A stretch of DNA of 40,335 nt, taken from NCBI GenBank assembly GCA_944389015.1, contig CALXKS010000081.1, positions 1-40,335 on the forward strand, written 5' to 3'. Each line of letters begins with the position of its first letter. Position 1 is the first letter of the stretch. The translations under genes were made by a program, and so were the position numbers. Under the pieces are notes generated by a model that did not search any database, was not told where the DNA came from, and saw only the letters and a list, made by a program, of their open reading frames with translations. Shown in pieces: positions 1-6,634 of the stretch. This stretch comes from an uncultured Spirochaetaceae bacterium. GTDB lineage: Bacteria; Spirochaetota; Spirochaetia; Sphaerochaetales; Sphaerochaetaceae.

Positions 1-176
1 CGGGGACGGGATAGGAAGAAGAAGTTCCCATCTGATGCTGCAAGCTTATAGGCATACATCGTCTTGTCGACATACAGCATATCCCTCGTTATGAAATACT
101 CGAAGCTGAACCTGTCGGTTATGATCCTTTTCACATCGATATTATAGCATCCATGCGCATTCTTATCTGTATCCAT
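1..176 (-). CDS. AAA-ATPase-like / PD-(D/E)XK family protein (N-terminal fragment, runs off the window)
   Basis: About 58 N-terminal residues are visible, starting at an ATG at 176 behind a strong AGGAGG site (184-189). The fragment reads roughly 'RIITDRFSFEYFIT...YVDKTMYAYKL...FFLSRP', which matches the start of the AAA-ATPase-like (PF09820) family, where 'yVDKT' and 'FLSRPRRFGKS' precede the Walker A loop. In that family the C-terminus is usually a PD-(D/E)XK nuclease-like domain; that part lies outside the window. These proteins occur in many copies in Treponema and Bacteroidetes and their function is unknown. The gene stands apart from the secreted-protein genes to its right. Identification rests on a short stretch but the motif order is characteristic. 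Confidence 0.7.
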   Translation of the reverse strand, partial: MDTDKNAHGCYNIDVKRIITDRFSFEYFITRDMLYVDKTMYAYKLAASDGNFFFLSRP

Positions 177-445
177 ATGAATACCTCCTGATAGATATAC
201 GCGCTGAATACCCTTTTATGTCGCATGGAAAAGTAAAAAAAGGAAAAATGGGGGCTTCATCAATGAAATACCATCAGGAAACTTTCAAGAAAAAATCAGA
301 ATCACTTATGAAAGGTCTTTAGAATCAATACAAAGGTTTCTATTTCCATCGGTGATTTCAGACTATATAAACTAAGATTTATAATTCCATTTTAGGAATA
401 AAAATAAATATTTATATTGAAAATAAGGAATCTAGCTGTTCTTAA

Positions 446-658
446 TCAGTCTGCAATGATAATTACTCTTTTTTCATTTTTCTCAATAGAGTATCCAGTA
501 TGCCTCCCTGATCCCATCTAAAGGCTTTCAATTCGAGGAAGGACATATAGCGTAATCCTGAGCGTCGCTCTTGCAATCACATTTCCGCCCAACAACGGAG
601 AAAGCATCGCGATAAGCGTAACAATCAACACAGTCCTTTTGATGATCCATCTGAACAT
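446..658 (-). pseudogene. Third copy of the small secreted strand protein, interrupted by an in-frame amber codon
   Basis: Reading from an ATG at 658 gives a hydrophobic leader, then 'ARATLRITLYVLPRI', then a TAG at 518-520, then in the same frame 'TGYSIEKNEKRVIIIAD' to a TGA at 446-448. Ignoring the TAG, the frame is 71 codons, exactly the length of the neighbouring copy at 809-1021, and aligns with it without gaps from 'ATLHITLYV' through the final 'IAD'. The TAG falls where the neighbour has Asp. No strong ribosome-binding site precedes the ATG. The most economical reading is a nonsense mutation in a tandem paralogue; translational readthrough cannot be excluded. The 46 residues before the TAG would keep the leader and the first strand. 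Confidence 0.65.
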
Positions 659-808
659 ACCAACCCGCAAAAGCAAAGAAGATATCATTCTTACACTTTG
701 GTATTTTCTGTCATGCTGAAATTATGGTATCAGCATTTTGTGATCATCATACTTAGTCTCTGATAATTCACTGTTAATTCTGAAACCTTCTATCTGAATC
801 AATGAGGA

Positions 809-1021
809 TCAGTCAGCGGTGATGAATACCGTATCTTCTGTTTTATCGACAGTGTATTCAGGATATGTACCGGGGACTGTGTCAGCAGTAACCGGTTTCG
901 GCGGCACATAGAGAGTAATATGGAGTGTTGCCTGCCCTATGATGCTTCCGCACCAGACATGATCAATAAAGATGAAGAATGCTGCAATCAAAAGCAGCAT
1001 GGAAACAAAACGCTTTAACAT
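809..1021 (-). CDS. Small secreted strand protein (tandem paralogue family, 70 aa)
   Basis: A 70-residue protein with an N-terminal hydrophobic export signal (about residues 5-24) and a mature part of about 45 residues. The core 'QATLHITLYVPPKPV' has alternating polar and hydrophobic residues, as in a single edge beta-strand, followed by a Pro-rich turn and a second strand pair ending 'DTVFITAD'. A Cys (residue 24) sits at the end of the leader, preceded by V-W, so a relaxed spirochaetal lipobox is possible but not convincing. It is about 50% identical by eye to the protein at 1221-1421, and a third, broken copy lies at 446-658. A GAGG site precedes the ATG. No family is recognised. Its place just downstream of the chaperone-usher operon and its donor-strand-like pattern suggest a link, which is inference. 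Confidence 0.6.
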   Translation of the reverse strand: MLKRFVSMLLLIAAFFIFIDHVWCGSIIGQATLHITLYVPPKPVTADTVPGTYPEYTVDKTEDTVFITAD

Positions 1022-1220
1022 AACTGCCTCAACTACAACAGGTCCAGCTTGGTTCCTGGGTAACAGTTAAGCCAGTTGCATCACGAATCAGGTCAGATCT
1101 GCCTTCCAGTGTCAGAAAATAAACAAGTTTCTGAAAATCGTAAAGATTCAGAATCCCCGTTTCTTTGAAAAATCCGACAGAATACTGTACTTAAAGACAG
1201 AAGAATAAACCCTCATGGAT

Positions 1221-1421
1221 TCATTTCGCTGCAATGAACATGGTATCGTCAATTCTTTCTACAGAGTAATACTCATACTCTCCAGGGCATGTATCGATAG
1301 TAATCGGCTTCGGAGGAACATAGAGAGTTATATGAAGCGTAGCAGTTCCGATGAGCTTGCCACAGAAAGACATAGAGACTGAGACAGAGAATAAGAGAAC
1401 AGCAATCAGGAGGCGTTTCAT
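1221..1421 (-). CDS. Small secreted strand protein (tandem paralogue family, 66 aa)
   Basis: A 66-residue protein with a Lys-Arg start, a hydrophobic leader (about residues 3-19) and Cys20-Gly, then 'GTATLHITLYVPPKPI', nearly identical to the core of the 70-residue neighbour. The C-terminal half ends 'DDTMFIAAK'. A strong GAGGAGG site lies 7 bases before the ATG at 1421, so expression is plausible. It is the first gene after a candidate promoter at 1698-1725 and would be translated from a transcript whose leader holds three hairpins. The conserved strand alternates small or hydrophobic residues with Thr/His/Tyr, as donor or edge strands of pilin-type Ig domains do. The function is unknown. 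Confidence 0.62.
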   Translation of the reverse strand: MKRLLIAVLLFSVSVSMSFCGKLIGTATLHITLYVPPKPITIDTCPGEYEYYSVERIDDTMFIAAK

Positions 1422-1600
1422 ATAATCCTCCTCAATGCATTTCTCTTAATGGCGATTTGCCTTGGAACCTCCTTTCTCTTGTTTCAGCAGAATAAGAAAT
1501 AATGATGCCTGGAGACATCCCGATCAATGAAAAGTAGCTTAAGTATGACACAGCATTCCCTTTTACAAGTCATGTCACTAACAGCTTGCTTTCTGCGCGA

Positions 1601-1690
1601 TGCCTGTATACCCCTTCAGGCATCTTGTCGCCATGCTTACGCAGGAATCCGCTTTGCGGATCACTGAATCAGGAACCCCTTCATTCCTGA
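1601..1690 (-). ncRNA. Three-hairpin structured leader or small RNA candidate
   Basis: Within a 376-bp gene-free stretch (1422-1797) lie three perfect inverted repeats: TGCCTG/CAGGCA (1601-1606 with 1617-1622), ATCCGC/GCGGAT with a three-base loop (1647-1661), and TCAGGAA/TTCCTGA (1669-1690). On the minus strand the first and third each place GAAGGGGT in or next to the loop. The minus-strand promoter candidate at 1698-1725 would start transcription just at the third hairpin. The stretch could be a 5' leader of the 66-residue gene, an independent small RNA, or an interspersed repeat. No long T-run closes it as a terminator. The remainder of 1422-1797 shows nothing else I can support beyond the promoter and a weak terminator. 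Confidence 0.3.
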
Positions 1691-1697
1691 TGGGTGT

Positions 1698-1725
1698 ATA
1701 GTATCACAAAAATTCAACATGTAAA
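1698..1725 (-). promoter_or_regulatory. Sigma-70-like promoter toward the small secreted proteins
   Basis: On the minus strand TTTACA (1720-1725) and TACTAT (1698-1703) are separated by 16 bases, giving a predicted start near 1690. It would transcribe the hairpin region and then the 66- and 70-residue genes. It lies just beyond the end of the subunit operon, so these small genes may be expressed independently of it. Confidence 0.4.
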
Positions 1726-1751
1726 GGAAAAACTGTGGGTTAACGATAACC
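1726..1751 (-). terminator. Weak terminator candidate after the fibre operon
   Basis: On the minus strand a five-pair stem GGTTA/TAACC (1738-1751) with a four-base loop is followed after five bases by TTTTT (1728-1732). It lies about 46 bp past the last subunit stop codon, between the operon and the next promoter. The stem is short, so termination would be partial. Confidence 0.3.
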
Positions 1752-1797
1752 GGCAAAGAATAGGAAAAGATTATACCAGAGGAGGCTTTGTATTGGA

Positions 1798-2367
1798 TCA
1801 CTCCTTTGTAACCTGGAGAATAATATATCCAGTATACTGTCCTTCCATGTAGCCTACATTACCATCAATAACCGGAGGATTCATTGTAAGCGTGACTTTT
1901 GACCTGCCTTCTGATTCGCTGTCTGTACTAGTGACATTCACGGTACGCTCCGCAAGAGTAAGCGAATCGGTTATTCTGTCAGTATTACCATCAGAGAAAA
2001 TTAAACTCCCGCCACCATCAACAGCTACATTGTAATTCAATCCATTGAATGGTTCGGAAGCTTTCATAAGCATTGGACCTTCTGCAGTATAATTGCTGTC
2101 AGTGGCATTGCCTGGAACAAAGAATAAATCCACTTTCTCTCCAGCGAAAATATGATATGCAGCATAAACATCAACGGAAACGCTCTGATTTATTGATTGG
2201 ACAATCGGAAAAGAAAGCGATTCGATTTTCTCTCCGGCCTGATTCTCAAAATGTGCTTCAGATATGCTCTCCTTTGTAAAGAGAATATCAAAAGGAAAAC
2301 TCTCATCTGCAACAAGAGACTGAATCAATGCGGAAAAAACAATCAATATCAAAAGCACCTTTCTCAT
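1798..2367 (-). CDS. Secreted fibre-subunit-like protein 11 (last gene of operon)
   Basis: A 189-residue protein with a signal peptide (about residues 1-20, ending S-L-V-A) and a Cys-free mature chain rich in beta-forming residues. The end reads 'EGQYTGYIILQVTKE', the same G-x-Y plus alternating hydrophobic strand that closes every subunit in this operon. Similar endings are known in spore-coat-U/archaic pilin subunits, where the final strand borders the donor-strand groove. Its ATG overlaps the stop of the preceding gene by 4 bases, so translation is coupled. No specific family is recognised; the subunit role is inferred from the strand pattern and from the chaperone and usher at the head of the operon. 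Confidence 0.6.
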   Translation of the reverse strand: MRKVLLILIVFSALIQSLVADESFPFDILFTKESISEAHFENQAGEKIESLSFPIVQSINQSVSVDVYAAYHIFAGEKVDLFFVPGNATDSNYTAEGPMLMKASEPFNGLNYNVAVDGGGSLIFSDGNTDRITDSLTLAERTVNVTSTDSESEGRSKVTLTMNPPVIDGNVGYMEGQYTGYIILQVTKE

Positions 2368-2906
2368 GACGGATCAATAACCTCTATTGTTATGCTTCCA
2401 GCATACGAACCAGTTGTATCCTTAGGGACGGAATTAGCTGGTATCCGTATATGGATCTCATCGCTATAGACACGTGGCTGATAGAAGTTCTCAACTTCGA
2501 TTTCATTCTCATTTACCCTGATAACAGAGTTGGATGCTGTATCGATAGTACCATACGGGCAGGCTAATGAGGTCCAATTGATTGATGATACTCCATTTTT
2601 CAATGGGGTGCCTGAGATCTGGACATTCACCGGACTTATAGTAAATACCTGTAGGTAGAAATAGATATTGTTTATATAGAACTCGGCAGTATCTGAGTCA
2701 TAAGAGAAATATTTCGTATCACCGGTAATATCCTCAGCAGTAGTGAGGACCGTACTTGAAACTTCCTCATCAGCAAATCCTGCTATCAGAGAAATACCAG
2801 AAGTAAACTCAATCTCAAGCGGCGCATGTATCGGTTCATATGCAGCACATGGAATAATAGCAATAATCAAAATCAAGCAGAGCAGTAAAGCAAGTTTTCT
2901 TCTCAT
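2364..2906 (-). CDS. Secreted fibre-subunit-like protein 10
   Basis: A 180-residue protein with a strongly hydrophobic leader (about residues 4-22, ending C-A-A) and a single mature Cys ('LACPYG'). The mature chain begins with a hydrophobic stretch ('PLEIEFTSGISLIAGFA') that could serve as a donor strand, and ends 'GSYAGSITIEVIDPS'. It overlaps the stop of subunit 9 by 4 bases and the start of subunit 11 by 4 bases. The lack of a disulfide pair differs from classical type-1 pilins. The function is inferred from operon context and the shared terminal strand. Confidence 0.6.
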   Translation of the reverse strand: MRRKLALLLCLILIIAIIPCAAYEPIHAPLEIEFTSGISLIAGFADEEVSSTVLTTAEDITGDTKYFSYDSDTAEFYINNIYFYLQVFTISPVNVQISGTPLKNGVSSINWTSLACPYGTIDTASNSVIRVNENEIEVENFYQPRVYSDEIHIRIPANSVPKDTTGSYAGSITIEVIDPS

Positions 2907-3505
2907 ATGCTATCCACCATAAGCTTTAATGTCGCAACATAATCATCCGCAACCATCGACGAAAGACGCCCGTTGATACTATCGGCTTTTATCGTAAGAC
3001 GCTTGCTTCCTACCATTGCCTCATTTCCACCACCGACAGTTACAAGTCTGTTCTTATACTGGTTGCTTGATTCAGAAGATATATGTGATACATCATTATC
3101 CCAGTAAACTGACCAATTAATTCCCGCTGTTCCTTCACTTACAGGATTTCCATCAGCGTCAACCAGCGACTCAGGATACAGAGGTCCTGTCATTTCAAGG
3201 TAGAGGTCAATACGATTCACAGAAACAACATTCCAGAAAGCATATACTGTCCTTTGCCCAGGGACAAGAGAAGTAGAACCATCGGAATTCTCGGTTGTTG
3301 TCGCAGTGACAATCTCCATGCTGTTGCCTTCAATGGAAGAAGGAGATGGATTGTTCTGATTGACTTCATTACCCGAGAATCCGAATTCAGTGTATGCAGC
3401 TTCTCCAAAATCAAGGGCAATATTGAATATCTTTGGATCCTCTGCATAGAGGATCGAAGATATAACCCCTAAAATCAGGAAAAGGACAGCTGGCTTTCTG
3501 AGCAT
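2903..3505 (-). CDS. Secreted fibre-subunit-like protein 9
   Basis: A 200-residue protein with a signal peptide (about residues 1-21, ending L-Y-A-E). The mature N-terminus 'KIFNIALDFGEAAYTEFGF' resembles that of other subunits here, which carry 'xIGFS/GFSx' after a short hydrophobic strand. The final strand is 'DDYVATLKLMVDSI'. Near the end 'GNEAMVGSKRLTIKA' aligns with the region of subunit 8 where that gene has its in-frame stop, so it is the best internal guide to the lost codon. Its Shine-Dalgarno (AAAGGA) lies inside the last codons of the extended subunit 8 reading, and its ATG follows that distal TGA by one base. Confidence 0.6.
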   Translation of the reverse strand: MLRKPAVLFLILGVISSILYAEDPKIFNIALDFGEAAYTEFGFSGNEVNQNNPSPSSIEGNSMEIVTATTTENSDGSTSLVPGQRTVYAFWNVVSVNRIDLYLEMTGPLYPESLVDADGNPVSEGTAGINWSVYWDNDVSHISSESSNQYKNRLVTVGGGNEAMVGSKRLTIKADSINGRLSSMVADDYVATLKLMVDSI

Positions 3506-3506
3506 A

Positions 3507-4124
3507 TCAGATTCCTTTTACAACCGCCGTAAGAGTTGCAGAATAATCAGCTGGCGCCTTATCAACAGCATTTGCGGTTGTTATTGCCAGTTTGACAGAT
3601 CAATTGCTTCCCATTGATGTATTACCTGAAGTGTACTTGACGATTTCAACAGGATCCTCTGATGTTCCATATAATCCGGAGATCTTATCGGAGAACTTTG
3701 ATCTTGTTATTGAATAGGCAGAGTTATTGGTATTGGGAGTAATTTCAGCCTCCCAGTTTATAGTTTCCGATCTTGATTCTGTTCCCTCTCCTGTTTGAAC
3801 TGTTCCCGTCAGTGCTCCAGAATAAAGAGAAATGGTAACAGCCTCTGATTTCGTGACAAAATCCCAGAACAGGTAAACATCACCGGTTCCAACAAGTGAT
3901 TTGGCACCTGCGGTGGATGTAAGGGCGACTTCCGTTGCAGCATTATTTCCAGCATTATCACTGAAAAAACCAATCTGATAACTTCCTACAAGAGGGTCAG
4001 TGGCAAGCTTCCATGCAACCTTGACAGAAGCAGGCTGGTCTTTCATTCCTGCACCGAAATTCACTGCTGCCATAAGAGGCAATGAAACCATGATAACCAA
4101 AGCAAATAACAATACTTTCTTCAT
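3507..4124 (-). pseudogene. Secreted fibre-subunit-like protein 8, interrupted by an in-frame TGA
   Basis: From the ATG at 4124 (behind GATGGAG) the frame encodes a signal peptide (MKKVLLFALVIMVSLPLMAA) and a beta-rich chain, reaching TGA at 3600-3602 after 'GNTSMGSN'. The same frame then continues without further stops as 'SVKLAITTAN...' and finishes 'ADYSATLTAVVKGI' at a TGA (3507-3509) one base before the next start codon. That distal ending is the standard terminal strand of this operon, and its end abuts the next gene just as at other junctions. Without readthrough the product is 174 residues and lacks the last strands, so it probably cannot fold as a subunit. A change from CGA (Arg) or TGG (Trp) would explain the stop. 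It is a pseudogene, a reversible off state, or a sequencing or strain variant. Confidence 0.7.
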
Positions 4125-4125
4125 T

Positions 4126-4746
4126 TTATGCATCTCCATCGATCTGCAGTGTTATTGTTCCACTGTAGTCGCGTATTGCGGCCGTATATGCATTGACCGT
4201 CTTTATATCTATACAGCAGTATCCAGAGGAAACTGCTCCCGTGGAAGCAAGCCCATTGTGAGTTACGATCTGATTGCTTCCATACCTGCTTGAAGAATTG
4301 TCCTCAAGAATCCCTACACTCCCTGGAGAGATTGAGGCGCTGCCAGAAACAGAGGAATCTGCAACGCTCCATGAAGCGCCCCAGTCAAGCGTTGTATCAG
4401 ACTCCCCTGCTCCTGATGCTTTGCCTTCCATCCTTGCAAGCATTTCGATTTCAAGGACGATCTTCATCGGAGCTTCGATATTCCACCAGATATACACTTC
4501 CCCTTCTCCTGTGACCCTTGTTCCATCGATGGCTGTAGTAAGACTATAGCCATCAGTCCCAACCGGATCACTCTCCCCCGCATCCGACTTTGAAAAACCA
4601 AAGCGCTGAACATAGTAATCCGAGATACTGTTCAGATCCCAGAAAACAGGGAGCTCTGCAGGCACTTCCTTATCAGTGCTCGTCAGAGCAGCTGAAGCAG
4701 GAAGCATTGCAGATATTGCTATCAGGAGAAGGGCAAAGCGTTTCAT
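4126..4746 (-). CDS. Secreted fibre-subunit-like protein 7
   Basis: A 206-residue protein starting at the ATG at 4746, with an AGAGAG site about 9 bases upstream, and a signal peptide ending 'LPASA'. The mature chain has 'DYYVQRFGFSKS', like the 'GFS/GFT' segment of its neighbours, a central 'GEVYIWWNIEAP' strand that recurs in related form across the subunits ('VYWILTGG', 'VYLFWDFV'), and the terminal 'RDYSGTITLQIDGDA'. Two adjacent Cys occur near residue 178. The gene ends one base before the start of subunit 8. Subunit identity is inferred from shared strands and context. Confidence 0.6.
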   Translation of the reverse strand: MKRFALLLIAISAMLPASAALTSTDKEVPAELPVFWDLNSISDYYVQRFGFSKSDAGESDPVGTDGYSLTTAIDGTRVTGEGEVYIWWNIEAPMKIVLEIEMLARMEGKASGAGESDTTLDWGASWSVADSSVSGSASISPGSVGILEDNSSSRYGSNQIVTHNGLASTGAVSSGYCCIDIKTVNAYTAAIRDYSGTITLQIDGDA

Positions 4747-4760
4747 CAATATAATCTCTC

Positions 4761-5423
4761 TTACGTTGTCTCAACTGGTTCAATCTTGAGAGTCAGTGAA
4801 GATGAATACTCGACTGTTGCCGCATCAGAAACTTTCTGAGTAGTTATCGTAAGCGGTACCAGACCTTTCTCTGAAGCTGAAATCGTTGCAGATCTGTCAA
4901 ATACAGACTTAGCTGTTGTATAATCGACAGACTGCTCTTCGGAATATGCATCCTTTGAACCAAGAGTAACATTAGTGTCATTTGTAAGGGCTCCACCTGC
5001 ATTCTTCTTCGGGGTCCAGCTTGTTTCCCAGTTGATATAATGCGTTACACTATCAGAATCCGTTCCTTCCATTGCACCTTCTGCAGCGAGGGAAATCCTG
5101 ACCTTCTGTCCTCCCGTAAGAATCCAGTAGACAGCAACTGGAGACTCATCATTTATTCCTCCGGTCATTGTTTTTTCATCCAATACAAGATCAATCGATG
5201 CCGCAGGTGTGACATTACCATACGAAAGATTTTCTTCAGATGTTACGTTTGTGAAACCGATTTCCCACTTTACATTACCCTTCTCTCCGAGATCGAATTT
5301 CACAGGAACAGTCGCAGACTGACCCGTTTCTATTGCAGTCTCACCTGAAGCCTTGCCATCAGCTGCATAAACAACAGCCATTGCCATAATTAAAACAAAT
5401 GCAAGCAATAAAATCTTTTTCAT
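4761..5423 (-). CDS. Secreted fibre-subunit-like protein 6
   Basis: The start is the ATG at 5423 (MKKILLLAF), 5 bases after GGAGGG; an in-frame ATG further upstream lacks such a site. The product is 220 residues with a signal peptide ending 'VVYA'. The mature region holds 'VKWEIGFTNV', then 'PVAVYWILTGGQKVRISLAAEG', a strand pair shared with subunits 5 and 7, and the terminal 'VEYSSSLTLKIEPVETT'. It resembles subunit 5 most closely ('LTLHVEPVEG'), suggesting a local duplication. It begins one base after the stop of subunit 5. Confidence 0.6.
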   Translation of the reverse strand: MKKILLLAFVLIMAMAVVYAADGKASGETAIETGQSATVPVKFDLGEKGNVKWEIGFTNVTSEENLSYGNVTPAASIDLVLDEKTMTGGINDESPVAVYWILTGGQKVRISLAAEGAMEGTDSDSVTHYINWETSWTPKKNAGGALTNDTNVTLGSKDAYSEEQSVDYTTAKSVFDRSATISASEKGLVPLTITTQKVSDAATVEYSSSLTLKIEPVETT

Positions 5424-5424
5424 A

Positions 5425-6054
5425 TTAACCCTCCACTGGTTCAACATGCAGTGTCAATTCTCCGGAATAGACACCAGCTGTCTTCCCTGTGTACTCTGCT
5501 GTATTAATCGAGAGAGGAATAGCATTGTATGTGCCAGCAAGATTATCACCAGTTCTGTCAAGGAAGACCTCTCCTGTTGTGTTGTATGTTCCATTTCCAA
5601 TTGATTTCTGAGTCTTTGTCGTAGGATCGGTCCATGAAATGGTCCAGTCAAGCTCATCAGTCTCAGTTCCATCAGACCCACCATCGCGGAAAAGCACATC
5701 CTCAACATAAAGGCTTGCCTTGAATTTATCAGCGCCTCTCACGACCCAGTATACGTAAAGCTCCTCTTTTGGATTAAGCATACCAGTTCCCTCACTACCA
5801 ATAAGAGTAACTTCAGAAGCTGTAGCAGGATTATAGCTCGGGGTCATTTTACTGGTCAGACTAGTTTCCTGAGAGAAACCAATATCAATATATGTCTCAG
5901 CAGTCCCGGATCCTGATGAGATATCAAGAGTTACGGGGAGTCCTACTGTCTGTTCAGTAACAACAGCGCCCTCACCTTCCAACTCATACGCTACTGCCGG
6001 CAATGTTGTCAGAGCCAGCAGAGCCAGCAGTAAAGCCAGCAATCCTTTCTTCAT
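5425..6054 (-). CDS. Secreted fibre-subunit-like protein 5
   Basis: The start at 6054 (MKKGLLALLL) is chosen because AGGAGG lies 6 bases before it; an upstream in-frame ATG overlaps the previous gene and has no site. The product is 209 residues with a Leu/Ala-rich signal peptide ending 'PAVA'. The mature protein has 'TYIDIGFSQ', 'ELYVYWVVRGADKFKASLYV' and the terminal 'GVYSGELTLHVEPVEG'. It is Cys-free. The similarity to subunit 6 over the mid strands and terminus makes these two the clearest paralogous pair in the operon. Confidence 0.6.
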   Translation of the reverse strand: MKKGLLALLLALLALTTLPAVAYELEGEGAVVTEQTVGLPVTLDISSGSGTAETYIDIGFSQETSLTSKMTPSYNPATASEVTLIGSEGTGMLNPKEELYVYWVVRGADKFKASLYVEDVLFRDGGSDGTETDELDWTISWTDPTTKTQKSIGNGTYNTTGEVFLDRTGDNLAGTYNAIPLSINTAEYTGKTAGVYSGELTLHVEPVEG

Positions 6055-6067
6055 TTCTTCCTCCTGT

Positions 6068-6625
6068 TCATACGGCATACATGCAGAGATTCACATCTAC
6101 TGTATATATTCCAGGTTCCGGATCAGGTTCTCCGGACCATTCAAAAACTATATCTGCAGCTGCTTCCCCCCTCCTTGGCCCATTGGCTGGAACGGTTACC
6201 TCAGCAGATCCCATATCCATTTCCGTCACCTTGATATCATCGGCTTCGGAATTATCAACAACACGAACACTGATCGGAATGATATTGCCATAAGAATCCC
6301 GCCATCCATCACCGGCATCGGTTTCAAGGATGAATGAATAATCCTCGCTCTGATTACCGTAATAGAGAAGCGTTATCCTGAACTCGTTCATTCCAATATG
6401 CATAGTCCCTGCACTGAGCTGGTCAGATGGAATCAGGGAATCCTCATTGTCTGTTAATGAGAAATACATCCTGTCTATATGGAGCGCATTCATAGGAAAC
6501 TCAACACCGTAATCCTCCGGGACAACAGCGCTGACCATAAGCTTATCCTCCTTTCCTACAGCAGCAGGGAGAAGGGATAATATGAAGATGTTTATAATCA
6601 TCAGCATTATGATTGTCTTTCTCAT
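6068..6625 (-). CDS. Secreted fibre-subunit-like protein 4
   Basis: A 185-residue protein with a long hydrophobic leader (about residues 4-22). It is more divergent than subunits 5-9: there is no 'GFS' segment, but 'MNALHIDRMYFSLTD' and 'MNEFRITLLYYG' are good beta-strands and the chain ends 'GIYTVDVNLCMYAV', keeping the G-x-Y plus alternating strand. It lies 9 bp after subunit 3. The different N-terminal half suggests a specialised position in the fibre such as an adaptor, which is speculation. Confidence 0.55.
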   Translation of the reverse strand: MRKTIIMLMIINIFILSLLPAAVGKEDKLMVSAVVPEDYGVEFPMNALHIDRMYFSLTDNEDSLIPSDQLSAGTMHIGMNEFRITLLYYGNQSEDYSFILETDAGDGWRDSYGNIIPISVRVVDNSEADDIKVTEMDMGSAEVTVPANGPRRGEAAADIVFEWSGEPDPEPGIYTVDVNLCMYAV

Positions 6626-6634
6626 ACTCCCTCC

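Noticed and set aside
809..1421. Classical lipoprotein signals in the small secreted proteins
   Set aside because: The Cys lies at the leader end, but the preceding residues (V-W and S-F) do not fit even a relaxed lipobox well, so I do not call them lipoproteins.
1601..1690. Rho-independent terminators formed by the three hairpins
   Set aside because: None is followed by a T-run on either strand, so they do not look like intrinsic terminators.
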